Below, piece after piece: positions 35,198 to 44,454 of a stretch of 64,000 nt of DNA; within the stretch, counting starts at the first letter, position 1; every line of letters begins with the position of its first letter. The position numbers and the translations under genes were made by a program. Below the pieces are notes generated by a model, which saw only the letters and a list, made by a program, of their open reading frames with translations, did no database searches and was not told where the DNA came from. Origin of the DNA: Novosphingobium sp. ERN07 (lineage in GTDB: Bacteria > Pseudomonadota > Alphaproteobacteria > Sphingomonadales > Sphingomonadaceae); contig NZ_JABAID010000001.1 of assembly GCF_012641335.1 (NCBI RefSeq), positions 496,001-560,000 of the forward strand, written 5' to 3'.

Positions 35198-36196
35198 GTG
35201 CGCGTGCGTCGGGGGCTGGCCATCCTTTTCCTGCTGATCCCGCTCCTGTGGACGACATGGGGGTGGCAACCTGCGTTCCGCAACCACCAGCAAGTTTTGC
35301 GCTTCACCAATATTGCGCCCGCCGCCGATGAAGTGACCGGCCTCGGCCCGTTCAGGCTGGAAGGGCTGTGGCGCATGGACAGCCCCAATTCGCGCTTCGG
35401 GGGATGGTCTGCGATGATCGACGTGGGCACCGGGCAGTTGCTCGCCTTTTCAGACCGTAACATGCGCCTGCGCTTTACCCCGCCGGGCGTGATGACGCCG
35501 GGCATTCCCAAGGCAAAGCAGGTCGGCATTCGGCGCGCGGTCTATTTCAGGGGGCCGCGTGGGGACTGGGCGGTTTTCGATATCGAATCGGCAGTTGCCG
35601 CGCCCGATGACAGCATCTGGTTCGGCCTTGAGGACGATGACCGGCTGATCCGCATCGACGCCGACCGCAGCAAGGGGGCTTTCATCAGGATTCCCGTGCT
35701 GAAAGACTGGCCGAAGAACGGCGGTCCCGAAGCGATGGCGCGGCTGCGTGACGGGCGCTGGATGCTGCTGTGCGAAACCTGCGGCGCGCGGCGCGGGGGG
35801 CTTCATCTGGGGCTGGTCTTTGCCGATGCGCCGGATCGTGCAAAGCCGCAGCCGTTCGGCATCGAACTGCCGCCGGGGTTCGATCCGGTGGATATGGCGC
35901 AGTTGCCCGATAGGCGGCTGCTGATCCTCGTCCGCAGGCTGGCGCTGTTTCCGCCGCACTTCGAATCAAGGCTGGTGCTGGCCGATCCGGCGCGGCTTGA
36001 TCCAAAGCGCCCTTGGCCCGCGCAGGAACTGGCGCGGATCGATACCCCCGCCTTGCGCGAAAATTACGAAGCGATGGTGGTGCAGGATGCGCCGCAGGGC
36101 CTGCTGGTGTGGCTGCTGTCAGACGCCAATGGCATGGCATTGCAGGAAACGCGGTTGATGAAGCTGCGTCTGGACACCAAGCGCCTGCCGCATTGA
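35198..36196 (+). CDS. Esterase-like activity of phytase family protein (PF13449 type)
   Basis: This is an exported or membrane-anchored beta-propeller-like protein of a family named after a weak similarity to phytase. Its true substrate is unknown. The 332-aa protein starts with a GTG and an N-terminal hydrophobic anchor (GLAILFLLIPLLWTTW). It continues with the repeated family elements GGWSAMIDVGTGQLLAFSDRN, SIWFGLEDDDRLIRID and LPDRRLLILVRRLALFPP. It follows msrB after 57 nt on the same strand. A bidirectional terminator follows its stop. Confidence 0.75.
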   Translation: MRVRRGLAILFLLIPLLWTTWGWQPAFRNHQQVLRFTNIAPAADEVTGLGPFRLEGLWRMDSPNSRFGGWSAMIDVGTGQLLAFSDRNMRLRFTPPGVMTPGIPKAKQVGIRRAVYFRGPRGDWAVFDIESAVAAPDDSIWFGLEDDDRLIRIDADRSKGAFIRIPVLKDWPKNGGPEAMARLRDGRWMLLCETCGARRGGLHLGLVFADAPDRAKPQPFGIELPPGFDPVDMAQLPDRRLLILVRRLALFPPHFESRLVLADPARLDPKRPWPAQELARIDTPALRENYEAMVVQDAPQGLLVWLLSDANGMALQETRLMKLRLDTKRLPH

Positions 36197-36207
36197 CCAT
36201 ACGCAGG

Positions 36208-36245
36208 AAAAGCCCCCGTTCCGCTGAGGAAGGGGGCTTTCGTTT
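36208..36245. terminator. Bidirectional intrinsic terminator
   Basis: AAAGCCCCC pairs with GGGGGCTTT, extended by TTCC/GGAA around a GCTGA loop. Runs of A on the left and T on the right let it serve both the esterase-like gene (plus) and rpmB (minus), which converge here. Confidence 0.85.
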
Positions 36246-36268
36246 CCAGTCCCTTTACGGGCGGAAGA

Positions 36269-36553
36269 TTAGGCGGCGTTCGCCTTCACCAGCTCGCGCT
36301 TCACCTTGAGGGCGCGCGTCGAAAGCTTGGTGTCCGACTGCTTGAGCAGCCAGTTGTCCAGACCGCCGTTGTGCTCAACCGAGCGCAGGCCGTGCGTCGA
36401 AACGCGGAACTTGAAGCTGCGATCCAGCTTCTCGCTCATCAGCGTGACGTTCTGCAGGTTTGGCAGGAACAGACGCTTGGTCTTGTTGTTGGCGTGGCTT
36501 ACGTTGTGACCGACTTGGCGGCCCTTACCGGTCAGTTCGCAGATACGCGACAT
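36269..36553 (-). CDS. rpmB: 50S ribosomal protein L28
   Basis: This is a structural protein of the large ribosomal subunit. The 94-aa sequence has the family pattern [35 protein letters not shown] and the C-terminal [13 protein letters not shown]. The first Cys is followed by no zinc partner, as in the zinc-free form. The gene is transcribed alone and divergently from tadA, with a terminator downstream. Confidence 0.97.
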   Translation of the reverse strand: MSRICELTGKGRQVGHNVSHANNKTKRLFLPNLQNVTLMSEKLDRSFKFRVSTHGLRSVEHNGGLDNWLLKQSDTKLSTRALKVKRELVKANAA

Positions 36554-36673
36554 GGCTAAAACTCGCTTGTGTTCGATAATACCTATCGGGAAGGCGCGGC
36601 TCTTATCGATTCACAGACCGAAGTCAAGGATTCGGAGTTTGAAAGCGACATTCCGCGACTTATACCCCGCGGG

Positions 36674-37129
36674 ATGACAAGGTGGCCTCTCCCCGAACCG
36701 ATGCGACTGGCCATTGAACAGGCCCGTTCCGCCGCCGCCGAAGGCGAAGTGCCGATAGGCGCGGTCATCGTCAAGGACGGCACAATCATCGCCACCGCGC
36801 ACAACCAGCCCCGCAGCCTGCGCGATCCCACCGCCCATGCCGAAGTGCTGGCGATTCGCGCCGCTGCTGCCGCGCTGGGGCAGGAACGGCTTGAAGGGTG
36901 CGACCTGTGGGTCAGCCTTGAACCTTGCGCGATGTGCGCAGGCGCCATCGTCCATGCCCGAATCGCGCGGGTCTATTACGCTGCGAGCGATCCCAAGGGC
37001 GGCGCGGTGGAGCACGGTGCGCGGGTGTTCGATCAGCCGACATGCCTGCACCGACCGGAGGTATACTCAGGTATGGGCGAGGGCGAGGCAGCCGATATGC
37101 TGCGCGGTTTCTTCCGGGAGCGGCGTTAG
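36674..37129 (+). CDS. tadA: tRNA adenosine(34) deaminase
   Basis: This zinc enzyme converts A34 to inosine in tRNA-Arg(ACG), allowing decoding of CGN codons. The 151-aa protein has the catalytic HAE motif (PTAHAEVLAIR) and the zinc motif PCAMCAGAIVHARI. The start MTRWPLPEPMRLAIEQA fits the family; the open frame extends 35 codons upstream into sequence that does not resemble TadA. A tRNA-Arg(CCG) gene in the same window reads a different CGN codon. The gene is convergent with the RNase T2 gene (4-nt overlap). Confidence 0.94.
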   Translation: MTRWPLPEPMRLAIEQARSAAAEGEVPIGAVIVKDGTIIATAHNQPRSLRDPTAHAEVLAIRAAAAALGQERLEGCDLWVSLEPCAMCAGAIVHARIARVYYAASDPKGGAVEHGARVFDQPTCLHRPEVYSGMGEGEAADMLRGFFRERR

Positions 37130-37830
37130 AACGAGCGCCAGATCTTCACGGGCACCGTATTCGCAGGCCCGCTTCCCGTAGGGCAGCGCATTGGCTTGAA
37201 CGCGCGCGAATAGCAGACGTGAACTTCGCGCAGCCAGCCATTGCGGCCGATCAGCAGCTTGAACATATCAGGCCGCAGGCGCGGATTGGCCAGGGCCATC
37301 GCTTGACGCACCTTGCCGGCATCCAGCCCTTCCGTGCGTGAAAGGCGCGCCATGTCGGGGAATTGCAGGGTCTGGAACAGGGTGCGGCCCTTGTCGAAAT
37401 AGGCCGCAGGATCAGCGCTCATGCAGGTGCCGTGCTTGGCCCATTCGTGCATCATCAGATCGGCGGAGGGCGTCGTGCAGAAGTTGCGCCGCAGCACTTG
37501 CGCATCGGGCAGGCGGCGCGACGGGCAGTATTGCGGATAGCGGCCATCCTTCCCATCGGGCCAAAGCCCATGCAGCACAAAGCCGAAGCGGCCCTGCCGC
37601 CCAGAACATTGCGTGGCATGGGCGGGATCGGTTTTGCGCGTGCGGCAGAATTCGGGCGACCAGCTTGCAGCAAGGGTATAGCCCGTGATCGGCGTGATGC
37701 GCGACGGCGCGTCCGGTTCGGGCAGCGCGGGTACGTTGATCTGTGGCGGCACTTCGCATTGCCATCCCTGCGCGATGGCAGGGGTGGCCAGGGTCAGCGC
37801 CAAAATTGTCACAACGCTCCGCATGGCCAT
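37126..37830 (-). CDS. Ribonuclease T2 family protein
   Basis: This is a secreted endoribonuclease with broad specificity acting in the periplasm, like E. coli RNase I. The 234-aa precursor has a signal peptide (MAMRSVVTILALTLATPAIA). The two active-site blocks are FVLHGLWPDGK (CAS I) and MMHEWAKHGTC (CAS II), with both catalytic His residues present. The start overlaps the stop of the preceding membrane protein gene (TGATG), so the two are coupled. ATG 37824 is an alternative with better ribosome-site spacing. Confidence 0.92.
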   Translation of the reverse strand: MAMRSVVTILALTLATPAIAQGWQCEVPPQINVPALPEPDAPSRITPITGYTLAASWSPEFCRTRKTDPAHATQCSGRQGRFGFVLHGLWPDGKDGRYPQYCPSRRLPDAQVLRRNFCTTPSADLMMHEWAKHGTCMSADPAAYFDKGRTLFQTLQFPDMARLSRTEGLDAGKVRQAMALANPRLRPDMFKLLIGRNGWLREVHVCYSRAFKPMRCPTGSGPANTVPVKIWRSF

Positions 37831-38231
37831 CAGCCCGCCTTGCCCTGCTTCAGCCACGCTGTGGAAGCGGGCAGCCACATCAGCACGCCGGCTGCCAGCA
37901 TCAGCAGAATGGCGATGGCCGATACGATGGCAAACGGCACGCCGATCATCGTGGCCACCACCGGAATGCCGGGAAGACCGACCAAATCCAGCACGATCAC
38001 CGCACTGAGGAACCAGCGTGCGATGGACTGTCGTCCGCGCGTGATGACCAGCGCCAGACCGATGGCGATAAAGGCATTGGCAACCGGCCCGGTGATCACC
38101 TGCAATGGCGTGATTTCCAGCGCTGCGGCCATTGCATCGGTGTTTGCGGCAACATTGGCGATGCGCATCAACTGGCTGAGGATCACGCCGTGTTCGAACA
38201 GGCGGATGGTGATGGGGCGTTCCTGAGTCAT
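37830..38231 (-). CDS. Small membrane protein of unknown function
   Basis: I do not recognise this family. The 133-aa protein has a polar N-terminus of about 45 residues (MTQERPITIRLFEHGVIL) and three hydrophobic stretches (PVANAFIAIGLALVI, FLSAVIVLDLVGLPG and AIVSAIAILLMLAAGVLMWL), so it is an inner-membrane protein. It lies 12 nt after nadC and is coupled to the RNase T2 gene by a TGATG overlap. Confidence 0.65.
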   Translation of the reverse strand: MTQERPITIRLFEHGVILSQLMRIANVAANTDAMAAALEITPLQVITGPVANAFIAIGLALVITRGRQSIARWFLSAVIVLDLVGLPGIPVVATMIGVPFAIVSAIAILLMLAAGVLMWLPASTAWLKQGKAG

Positions 38232-38243
38232 GGCCCGGTTCTT

Positions 38244-39110
38244 TCAGCCCAGCGGCGTGAAGTCGAGGCCGATATCGGCGGCAGGCGCGCTTTGCGTCAG
38301 GCGGCCGACCGAAACATAATCCACCCCCGAAGCGGCAATCGCACCGATGGTCTCGAGCCGCACCCCGCCCGAAGCCTCACACAGCACGCGGCCAGCGACC
38401 AGCGCCACGGCTTCACGCAACAGATCAGGCCCCATATTGTCGAGCAGCAGGCGGGTGGCCCCGGCAGATAGCGCGGGTTCGATCTGGTCGATATGATCCA
38501 CTTCGCAGATCACGTCCTTTACCCCGGCCGACAGCGCGCGGCGCACCGCTTCGGCCACGCCGCCTGCCACAAGGACGTGGTTGTCCTTGATCATCGCCGC
38601 GTCCCACAACCCCATGCGGTGATTGGTGCCGCCACCGGTGCGCACTGCATATTTCTCAAGGTGGCGCAGGCCGGGAATGGTCTTGCGCGTGTCCAGCAAC
38701 TTTGCCTTGGTTTCGCCCATCGCATCGACATATTGCCGCGTCAGCGTAGCCACGCCCGAAAGGTGCTGGACGGTGTTCAGCGCGCTGCGCTCTGCCGTCA
38801 ACATCGCGCGGGCATTGCCCTCAAGCCGCATAAGGTCCGATCCGGGCGCGACGCGCGCGCCTTCCTCGGCCAGAAATTCGATTGCCATCGCAGGGTCGAG
38901 CGCGCGGAAGAACGCAGCGGCGATGGGAAGGCCGCAAACGGTGATGGCATCGCGGCTGTCCATTACGCCGGTGAAGCGCGCGCCAGCGGGGATCACGCTT
39001 TCGCAGGTAACGTCATGCCCGCCGCCGGGCAGGCCTTCGCCCAGATCCTCGGCCAGCGTTGCGGTAATGAAGGCTTCCAGATCGAAGCCGTGAATGGAAA
39101 AATCTTGCAT
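38244..39110 (-). CDS. nadC: Nicotinate-nucleotide diphosphorylase (carboxylating)
   Basis: This enzyme makes nicotinate mononucleotide from quinolinate and PRPP in de novo NAD synthesis. The 288-aa protein has the N-terminal alpha/beta sandwich with DLGEGLPGGGHDVT, the PRPP/quinolinate-binding KLLDTRKTIPGLRHLEKYAV, GGGTNHRMGLWDAAMIKDNH and the C-terminal LEASGG-type block seen as CEASGGVRLETIG. GGAG lies 7-8 nt before the ATG; a TTG one codon earlier is less likely. nadA and nadB are not in the window. Confidence 0.95.
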   Translation of the reverse strand: MQDFSIHGFDLEAFITATLAEDLGEGLPGGGHDVTCESVIPAGARFTGVMDSRDAITVCGLPIAAAFFRALDPAMAIEFLAEEGARVAPGSDLMRLEGNARAMLTAERSALNTVQHLSGVATLTRQYVDAMGETKAKLLDTRKTIPGLRHLEKYAVRTGGGTNHRMGLWDAAMIKDNHVLVAGGVAEAVRRALSAGVKDVICEVDHIDQIEPALSAGATRLLLDNMGPDLLREAVALVAGRVLCEASGGVRLETIGAIAASGVDYVSVGRLTQSAPAADIGLDFTPLG

Positions 39111-39119
39111 CAAAGCACT

Positions 39120-39211
39120 CCGCTCGTCCTGAGCCTGTCGAAGGACGCGAGGCAGGCACGTCCTTCGCAGCTACCGGCTCCGGGATGCTTCGACAAGCTC
39201 AGCATGAGCGG
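39120..39211. repeat. REP-like inverted repeat of the sphingomonad/Caulobacter type
   Basis: Two inverted copies, CTCGTCCTGAGCCTGTCGAA (39124-39143) and the complement of GCTTCGACAAGCTCAGCATG (39187-39206), face each other across about 43 nt. This motif family (CTGAGC.TGTCGAAG) is a common extragenic repeat in these genomes. It sits between the second response regulator and nadC. Confidence 0.8.
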
Positions 39212-39241
39212 GAGAGTGGGGCGAATTTTTCCAAGCTGCCC

Positions 39242-40039
39242 TTAGTGAACGAAGCGCGCCACCACATCGCGATAGGAGCGCGAAACTTTCACCTCGGCAC
39301 CCGATTCCAGCACGAGGAAGCATTCGCCATTGGTATGCGGCTTCACTTCCCGAACCTGATCGAGGTTCACGATCTTGGACCGGTGGACACGCTGGAACAC
39401 GCGCGGATCAAGGCGGCGTTCAAGGTCTTTCATCGTTTCGCGCAGGATCAGCGAATTGTCGCCGGTGTAGATGCACATGTAATCGCCCGCCGCTTCGATG
39501 CGTTCGATTGAATCCACATCGACGCGAAAGATCTTGCCGCGATCCTTGATATTGATGAGCTTTTCGAAGCGTCCGGCAACCGGTTCGCCCTCTTCCTCGA
39601 TCTCCGGCATGGCATCGGGGGCAACTTCGGCCAGCACGGTCTTGAGCTTTTCGGCCTCTTCGCGGCTACGCTTTTCCGAAAGGCGGGTGCGCGCGCGATC
39701 CAGCGCATCGGCCAGACGATCTTCCTCCACCGGCTTGAGCAGGTAATCGACCGCGTTGGCTTCGAACGCCTTGATCGCGTGTTCGGAATAGGCGGTGACG
39801 AAGACAAATAGCGGCGGATCGATTTCCATCACGCCCTTGACCACGGAAAAGCCATCGAAGCCCGGCATCTGGATATCGCAGAACACCAGATCTGGCTTTT
39901 CCGTCTTGATCTTGCGGATGGCCTCGCGCCCGTTGGAGCAGGTGTCGATCACCTCGACATCGGGGAAAGCCTGCAGGCGGAGCTGAAGCCCCTGAATGGC
40001 CAGTTTCTCGTCATCGACGAGGATGGTGCGGATGGTCAT
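39242..40039 (-). CDS. LytTR-family response regulator (second pair)
   Basis: This is a cytoplasmic transcription regulator. The receiver domain has Asp55 (LVFCDIQMPGFDG), Thr82 (VTAYSEHA) and Lys102 (LLKPVEEDRLA). A charged linker of about 45 residues (EKRSREEAEKLKTVLAE) leads to a LytTR DNA-binding domain (INIKDRGKIFRVDVDSIERI, RVHRSKIVNLDQVREVKPH). It follows its kinase with a 97-nt gap. It is 265 aa and clearly paralogous to the regulator at 1000-1758, with little identity outside the motifs. Confidence 0.93.
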   Translation of the reverse strand: MTIRTILVDDEKLAIQGLQLRLQAFPDVEVIDTCSNGREAIRKIKTEKPDLVFCDIQMPGFDGFSVVKGVMEIDPPLFVFVTAYSEHAIKAFEANAVDYLLKPVEEDRLADALDRARTRLSEKRSREEAEKLKTVLAEVAPDAMPEIEEEGEPVAGRFEKLINIKDRGKIFRVDVDSIERIEAAGDYMCIYTGDNSLILRETMKDLERRLDPRVFQRVHRSKIVNLDQVREVKPHTNGECFLVLESGAEVKVSRSYRDVVARFVH

Positions 40040-40136
40040 GCGTTTCCTTTATGCATCACGTTGCGCCCCCGTGACGATTCCCCCTTTGGAGAATTCCTGA
40101 TGGCAGGACGGTGCAAGCGGGAACAAGTTCCCGAAA

Positions 40137-41282
40137 TCATGCGCCAATCCCCATTGGCTTTCGCACCGCTGGGATGACGGGTGCCTCGGCCTTTGCTTCG
40201 AACGGCAGTTCCAGCACGACTTGAAAACCGCCTTCCGCGCGGTTTGAAATGTCGAACCGCTGGTTCTCGCCATAGGCCTGAACAAGACGGTCGCGGATGT
40301 TCGCCAAACCTATGCCGGTGCTGTCGCTGCTCACGCCAAATACGCTTGACGGATCGGTGCCCGCTGGCAAGCCCGGCCCGGTGTCCGAAACGGTGACCCG
40401 CAGCATCGGGCCGACGAGTTGCGCCTCGACCGTGATTTCCGCGCCATATTCCAGCGGGCTGACAGCATATTTGATCGCGTTTTCGACCAGCGGTTGCAGC
40501 AGCAGCGATGGCATCAACCCGTTGCGCACGGCATCGTCGATGCGAAATTCGGTGCGCAACCGCTCTTCAAAACGCATCCGCTCGATATCGAGGTAGAGCT
40601 TCAGCGTCTCGATTTCCTGCGCCACGGTCACGCGGGCGGTGGGTTCGTTCACCAGCGTATAGCGCAGGAACGAAGACAGCCGCGAAAGCATCGCGTTGGC
40701 AGGCTCGGTCTGTTTCAGCAGAACCAGCGTGGAAATGGAATTGAGCGTGTTGAACAGGAAGTGCGGGTTCAACTGGTAGCGCAGCATGGCAAGTTGCGCG
40801 CTGGTTGCCTGCGCCTCAAGCCGGATCAACTGATCGTTCTGCTCTTCCACCTGCAGGAAGAAGTTGATCGCGTAATACAGCCCGGTCCACGATATCAGCA
40901 GCGTGAGATCGAGGTAGAAAACGCCCAGGAAAAGCTGCGCGAAGCTGGCGTCTCCGCCCTGCCGGTACAGGCTGATAACCCACGAATCGATAAAGGCATA
41001 AAGCCCCACGGCGGCGGACAGGGTGAGCGCGGTGACGCCCCACGTTACCAGGGGCCGCCGGTTGATCAGCGCGCGGTAGATCACCGACAGAATCAGCGAG
41101 ATCGAAAAGCCGGTGATCGTGGCGATGACCACGATAACGAGGAACGACCACGGCTGCGCATTGGCAATGGACGACATCGCGCGCAGTAGCATCGCGCCGC
41201 CCCAGCCAAGGAACTGCAAGCGCCAGAAAGCGCGGTTCTTGTTGCCGAAGAACGGCGTAGGTCTGAACGGCAAGGCTGCCAT
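40137..41282 (-). CDS. LytS-family sensor histidine kinase (second pair)
   Basis: This inner-membrane kinase is the partner of the regulator downstream. The 381-aa protein has four hydrophobic segments in residues 20-145 (including WSFLVIVVIATITGFSISLI and LDLTLLISWTGLYYAINFFL). A short coiled coil follows, then the phosphoacceptor box NPHFLFNTLNSISTL, the N box LLQPLVENAIKYAV and the G boxes SDTGPGLPAG and GIGLANIRDRL. No extracytoplasmic sensor domain is visible, so sensing is probably by the membrane helices. Confidence 0.93.
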   Translation of the reverse strand: MAALPFRPTPFFGNKNRAFWRLQFLGWGGAMLLRAMSSIANAQPWSFLVIVVIATITGFSISLILSVIYRALINRRPLVTWGVTALTLSAAVGLYAFIDSWVISLYRQGGDASFAQLFLGVFYLDLTLLISWTGLYYAINFFLQVEEQNDQLIRLEAQATSAQLAMLRYQLNPHFLFNTLNSISTLVLLKQTEPANAMLSRLSSFLRYTLVNEPTARVTVAQEIETLKLYLDIERMRFEERLRTEFRIDDAVRNGLMPSLLLQPLVENAIKYAVSPLEYGAEITVEAQLVGPMLRVTVSDTGPGLPAGTDPSSVFGVSSDSTGIGLANIRDRLVQAYGENQRFDISNRAEGGFQVVLELPFEAKAEAPVIPAVRKPMGIGA

Positions 41283-41331
41283 AAGCGGGTTGTAACCTGT
41301 TGGTACGGACTAGGCCAGCTTATAGGCCAAC

Positions 41332-42129
41332 TTAGCCTTTGCGCGCTGCATCGATGGCGGATTGCAGTTCCTCTGGCGGAACCGCGCCGTGGACGATGCG
41401 ACCGCCAACAATCCACGCAGGCGTGCCGTTGATGCCAAGTTGCCGCGCCATGTCCAGATTGCGCTTGAGTTCCTCTTCCACATCGGGCCGCGCGGCAAAG
41501 GCGCTGGCGGCGGTCATGTCCAGCCCCGCGGCCCCGGCGGCGGCGGCAATGCTGGCGTCTGATGGGCGTGCGCCTTCGAACATGGCCTTGTGATAGGCAG
41601 GGTATTTGCCCTGCGCGGCAGCGGCCAGTGCCATGCGCGCGGCGGGTGCGCTTTCGGGCGCGATAATCGGCAGTTCGCGCACCACCACGCGCAAGTCAGG
41701 ATTCTTCGCGACGAGCGTTTCGAGCGCCTTCACGCTCTGGCGGCAATATGTACAGGCAAAGTCGGTGAATTCGACCAGCGTGACCTTGCCATTGGGGTTG
41801 CCCAACACGGCGCCGGGAAACGGCGTTTCCAATGCCCCGCGCATCGGTGCAATGCGGGCTTCAGCCTCGCGCGCCTGCAGCCGTTCCATCGCTTCGGGCA
41901 GGACTTCGGGATGTTCGAGGATATAGGCGCGCACCAGCCCTTCGATAGCGGCGCGTTCCTTGCCGTTGATGCCCGCGTTGGCCAGTGAGGCCTCAAGCGC
42001 GGCGTCGTCACCCGCAGTTCCGGCGGCGCGCTGGCTGGCATACCACCAACCCCCGCCAGCGCCTGCGAGCGCGAATACGGCGGCGGTTGCGGCGAACAGG
42101 CCGAAGCGGCGGGGTGAGGTTTTCGTCAT
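41332..42129 (-). CDS. DsbA-like thiol oxidoreductase (membrane-anchored)
   Basis: This is a periplasmic disulfide-bond protein of the DsbA/Com1 type. The 265-aa protein has an N-terminal hydrophobic anchor (LFAATAAVFALAGAGGGWWY), a helical stalk (residues 40-105) and a thioredoxin fold with active site CTYC in DFACTYCRQSV and the cis-Pro loop GINGTPAWIVGG. The stop codon lies 50 nt before the kinase gene. It follows the M48 protease by 10 nt, so they probably form an envelope-quality operon. A second DsbA-like gene is at 59.9 kb. Confidence 0.9.
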   Translation of the reverse strand: MTKTSPRRFGLFAATAAVFALAGAGGGWWYASQRAAGTAGDDAALEASLANAGINGKERAAIEGLVRAYILEHPEVLPEAMERLQAREAEARIAPMRGALETPFPGAVLGNPNGKVTLVEFTDFACTYCRQSVKALETLVAKNPDLRVVVRELPIIAPESAPAARMALAAAAQGKYPAYHKAMFEGARPSDASIAAAAGAAGLDMTAASAFAARPDVEEELKRNLDMARQLGINGTPAWIVGGRIVHGAVPPEELQSAIDAARKG

Positions 42130-42139
42130 GGCAAGCGGC

Positions 42140-43504
42140 CTAGCGCGATTTCTTCTGGCGTTCCATCATCGCGCGGGCGGACATCGCGATATCCTGCGCG
42201 CGCAGCCAGTCGGGCGTGCCCTTGGGCAGCGCCGCCTCCGCCGCTTCGGCGCTGCGCACGGCGTTGCCCAACTGCATGTTCATCAGCTGCTGCTCCGCAC
42301 TGGCCAGACGCGCGCGGGGCAGATCGCCCTTGGCTTCGTAAACCACGCCAAGCTGATACCAAGTGAAGGGATTTTCCCGGTCGCGCACCACCGATGCGCG
42401 CAGCACCGTTTCGGCTTCGGCAAAGTTGTCCTTGTCCTCGGTAGCGATCAGCGCGTGGCCAAATGTGGTGGCGATCAGAGGGGCATTACCGGTCAGCGCT
42501 GTTGCCTTGCGCAAAGGGGCGAGCGCATCGGCAGGCCGCCCGGATTCGAGCAGGATCTGCCCTTCGAGTTCGAGAAAATAGGGATTGTCGGGATCGCTGG
42601 CGATCAACGATTCGGTTTCTGCCAGGGCCTTGTCGACGAAAGCTTCCTTGTGGAAGGCATAAGCGCGGGCGTATCTCGCTGGGACATCGGTGAGGTATTC
42701 GGGGTAGGCGCGCAGGGTTTCCTGAGGTTCGGCCAAGTATCCGTAAAGCTTGGCTTTTACCCGCAAAAACTTGGCTTGGAGCGAGGCCGGGGGCGGGGTG
42801 TTCCATGCCGGATCTTGTTCATAGGTGTCCTGCAGCGTGGTCAGGCGGTCCGAGGTCATCGGGTGGGTGCGATAGAATTCAGCATCGGGGTTCGCGCTGG
42901 CATTGTAGCCATAGCGGAATTCCTGGTTCTGCAGCTTCTTGAAAAATTCGATCGAGCCGCGCCCGGATATGCCTGCCTTGGAAAGGAACTGCGCACCGGC
43001 GGCGTCTGCCGAACTTTCCTGCGCGCGGCTGAAGGCAAGGAATTTGCCCAGCGCGGCCTGCTGGCCCGCCATGAACACGCCCATGGCCGCATCCGCCGAT
43101 CCTGCCGCCGCTGCCAGACCGCCGAGCAGTAGCGAAAGCACGGTTATACCGGTGGCAGGCTTCAGCCCTTCGTTGAAGCGCACGACGTGGCCGCCGGTGA
43201 TGTGGCCCAGCTCGTGCGCGATGACGCCCTGCAGTTCGTTCACGCTGTCAGCCGCGCCGATCAGGCCCGAATGGATGTAGATCGCCTGCCCGCCCGCGAC
43301 GAAGGCGTTGATCGAGCCATCGTTGAGCAGGACCAGATCGATGGCATCGGGATTGAACCCAGCGGCCTTGAAGATCGGGGCCGATGCTTCGCGGAACAAG
43401 GCTTCGGTTTCGGCATCGCGTAGCACCGATTGGGCGGCGGCAGGCTGCACGCAGAGCGATAACGCGGCGAGCATGGCCAGGAGGCGGGGGAGAATACGGC
43501 TCAC
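42140..43504 (-). CDS. M48 family metalloprotease with TPR repeats (BepA-like)
   Basis: This is a periplasmic zinc protease that in relatives (BepA/YfgC) helps assembly and quality control of outer membrane proteins. The 454-aa precursor has a signal peptide (MSRILPRLLAMLAALSLC to QPAAAQ), the zinc motif HELGH in GVIAHELGHITGGH, and the third ligand region ESSADAAGAQFL. TPR-like helices follow from about residue 270 (LESLIASDPDNPYFLELEG type units). The GTG start gives a 10-nt gap to the preceding gene. A TTG at 43540 would overlap it by 26 nt. Confidence 0.9.
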   Translation of the reverse strand: MSRILPRLLAMLAALSLCVQPAAAQSVLRDAETEALFREASAPIFKAAGFNPDAIDLVLLNDGSINAFVAGGQAIYIHSGLIGAADSVNELQGVIAHELGHITGGHVVRFNEGLKPATGITVLSLLLGGLAAAAGSADAAMGVFMAGQQAALGKFLAFSRAQESSADAAGAQFLSKAGISGRGSIEFFKKLQNQEFRYGYNASANPDAEFYRTHPMTSDRLTTLQDTYEQDPAWNTPPPASLQAKFLRVKAKLYGYLAEPQETLRAYPEYLTDVPARYARAYAFHKEAFVDKALAETESLIASDPDNPYFLELEGQILLESGRPADALAPLRKATALTGNAPLIATTFGHALIATEDKDNFAEAETVLRASVVRDRENPFTWYQLGVVYEAKGDLPRARLASAEQQLMNMQLGNAVRSAEAAEAALPKGTPDWLRAQDIAMSARAMMERQKKSR

Positions 43505-43514
43505 GGGCGAGGAA

Positions 43515-44441
43515 CTATCGCTGCGCTGCCTGAACCGCAACTGAAGGTGCGGTCACCCGTTGCAGAAACGGCAAGACGGCATCAAGCGCACGAGTATCGC
43601 GCGAAAAGGGTTGCGCGAACATCATGATGATCTTTTCGTGGGTAACGCCTTCAAGCAGCACTGGCTGATTGGGCACGCCCGCTTTGGTAAGCAACTGTGC
43701 GAGCAACTGCGAATTGCGCGGGCGCACACGGGTATCGGCATCGCCGGTGACGAGCAGCATTGGCGGTGCATCCTTGCGCACGAAGTTGACCGGCTGGGTT
43801 TGCGCCAGATCGGCGGCCTTGCCGAAGGCATTGATTGTGGCGTCGCTATCGAGCGGCAGAAAATCGAATGGCCCGGCCAGCGCAACGGTGCCCCGGATGG
43901 TTCTGCCATCAAGGCCCACGCCGGTCAGCCACTGCGGATCGAGGGTGAGCATGGCAACGTTATAGGCCCCGGCGGAATGGCCCATCAGCGCCACGCGCGC
44001 GGGATCGCCGCCTAGCTTCGTCGCGTGATCATGCACCCAACGTAGCGTGGCCGCGCCATCTTCGAGCATCGCCGGGAACTGGGCCTGCGGATAGAGCCGG
44101 TAGCCCGCCAGGACCACGGCAAACCCTTGGGCGCAAAACGTGCGGGCGATGAAGCGGTAGTCGTGCGGATCGCCGCTGGCCCAACTGCCTCCGTGAACGA
44201 ACACGAGGATCGGCAACGGGGCGGTGGTGCCTTGCGGCACGAACATTTCCAGTTTCTGTGCGGGGTCTTGGCCATAGCGCAGATCGGCCACCTGCCGGAT
44301 CGCGCCATCGCCGCCGTTGAGCAGTTTGTCCGCACTATCGAGCACGGCCACGGAATTGCGTTCCAGCGCGTGGCGGAAAGCCAGAAAACCCAAACCGCCC
44401 AGCAGGACAAGGCACAGCGCCGTCCAGCCAATCCAACCCAT
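43515..44441 (-). CDS. Alpha/beta hydrolase, carboxylesterase type (BD-FAE-like)
   Basis: This is an esterase or lipase of the hormone-sensitive-lipase-like group. The 308-aa protein has an N-terminal membrane anchor (MGWIGWTALCLVLLGGLGFLAF), the oxyanion motif FVHGGSWASGD, the nucleophile elbow LMGHSAGAYN, and an acidic residue in LVTGDADTRVRP with the His in EGVTHEKIIM. The ATG at 44441 has AAGGGC about 9 nt upstream; a GTG at 44474 would lie inside the MITE-like element. That element ends 13 nt before the start codon, so the gene's 5' region is largely replaced by it. Confidence 0.85.
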   Translation of the reverse strand: MGWIGWTALCLVLLGGLGFLAFRHALERNSVAVLDSADKLLNGGDGAIRQVADLRYGQDPAQKLEMFVPQGTTAPLPILVFVHGGSWASGDPHDYRFIARTFCAQGFAVVLAGYRLYPQAQFPAMLEDGAATLRWVHDHATKLGGDPARVALMGHSAGAYNVAMLTLDPQWLTGVGLDGRTIRGTVALAGPFDFLPLDSDATINAFGKAADLAQTQPVNFVRKDAPPMLLVTGDADTRVRPRNSQLLAQLLTKAGVPNQPVLLEGVTHEKIIMMFAQPFSRDTRALDAVLPFLQRVTAPSVAVQAAQR

Positions 44442-44454
44442 GCGCCATCTGCCC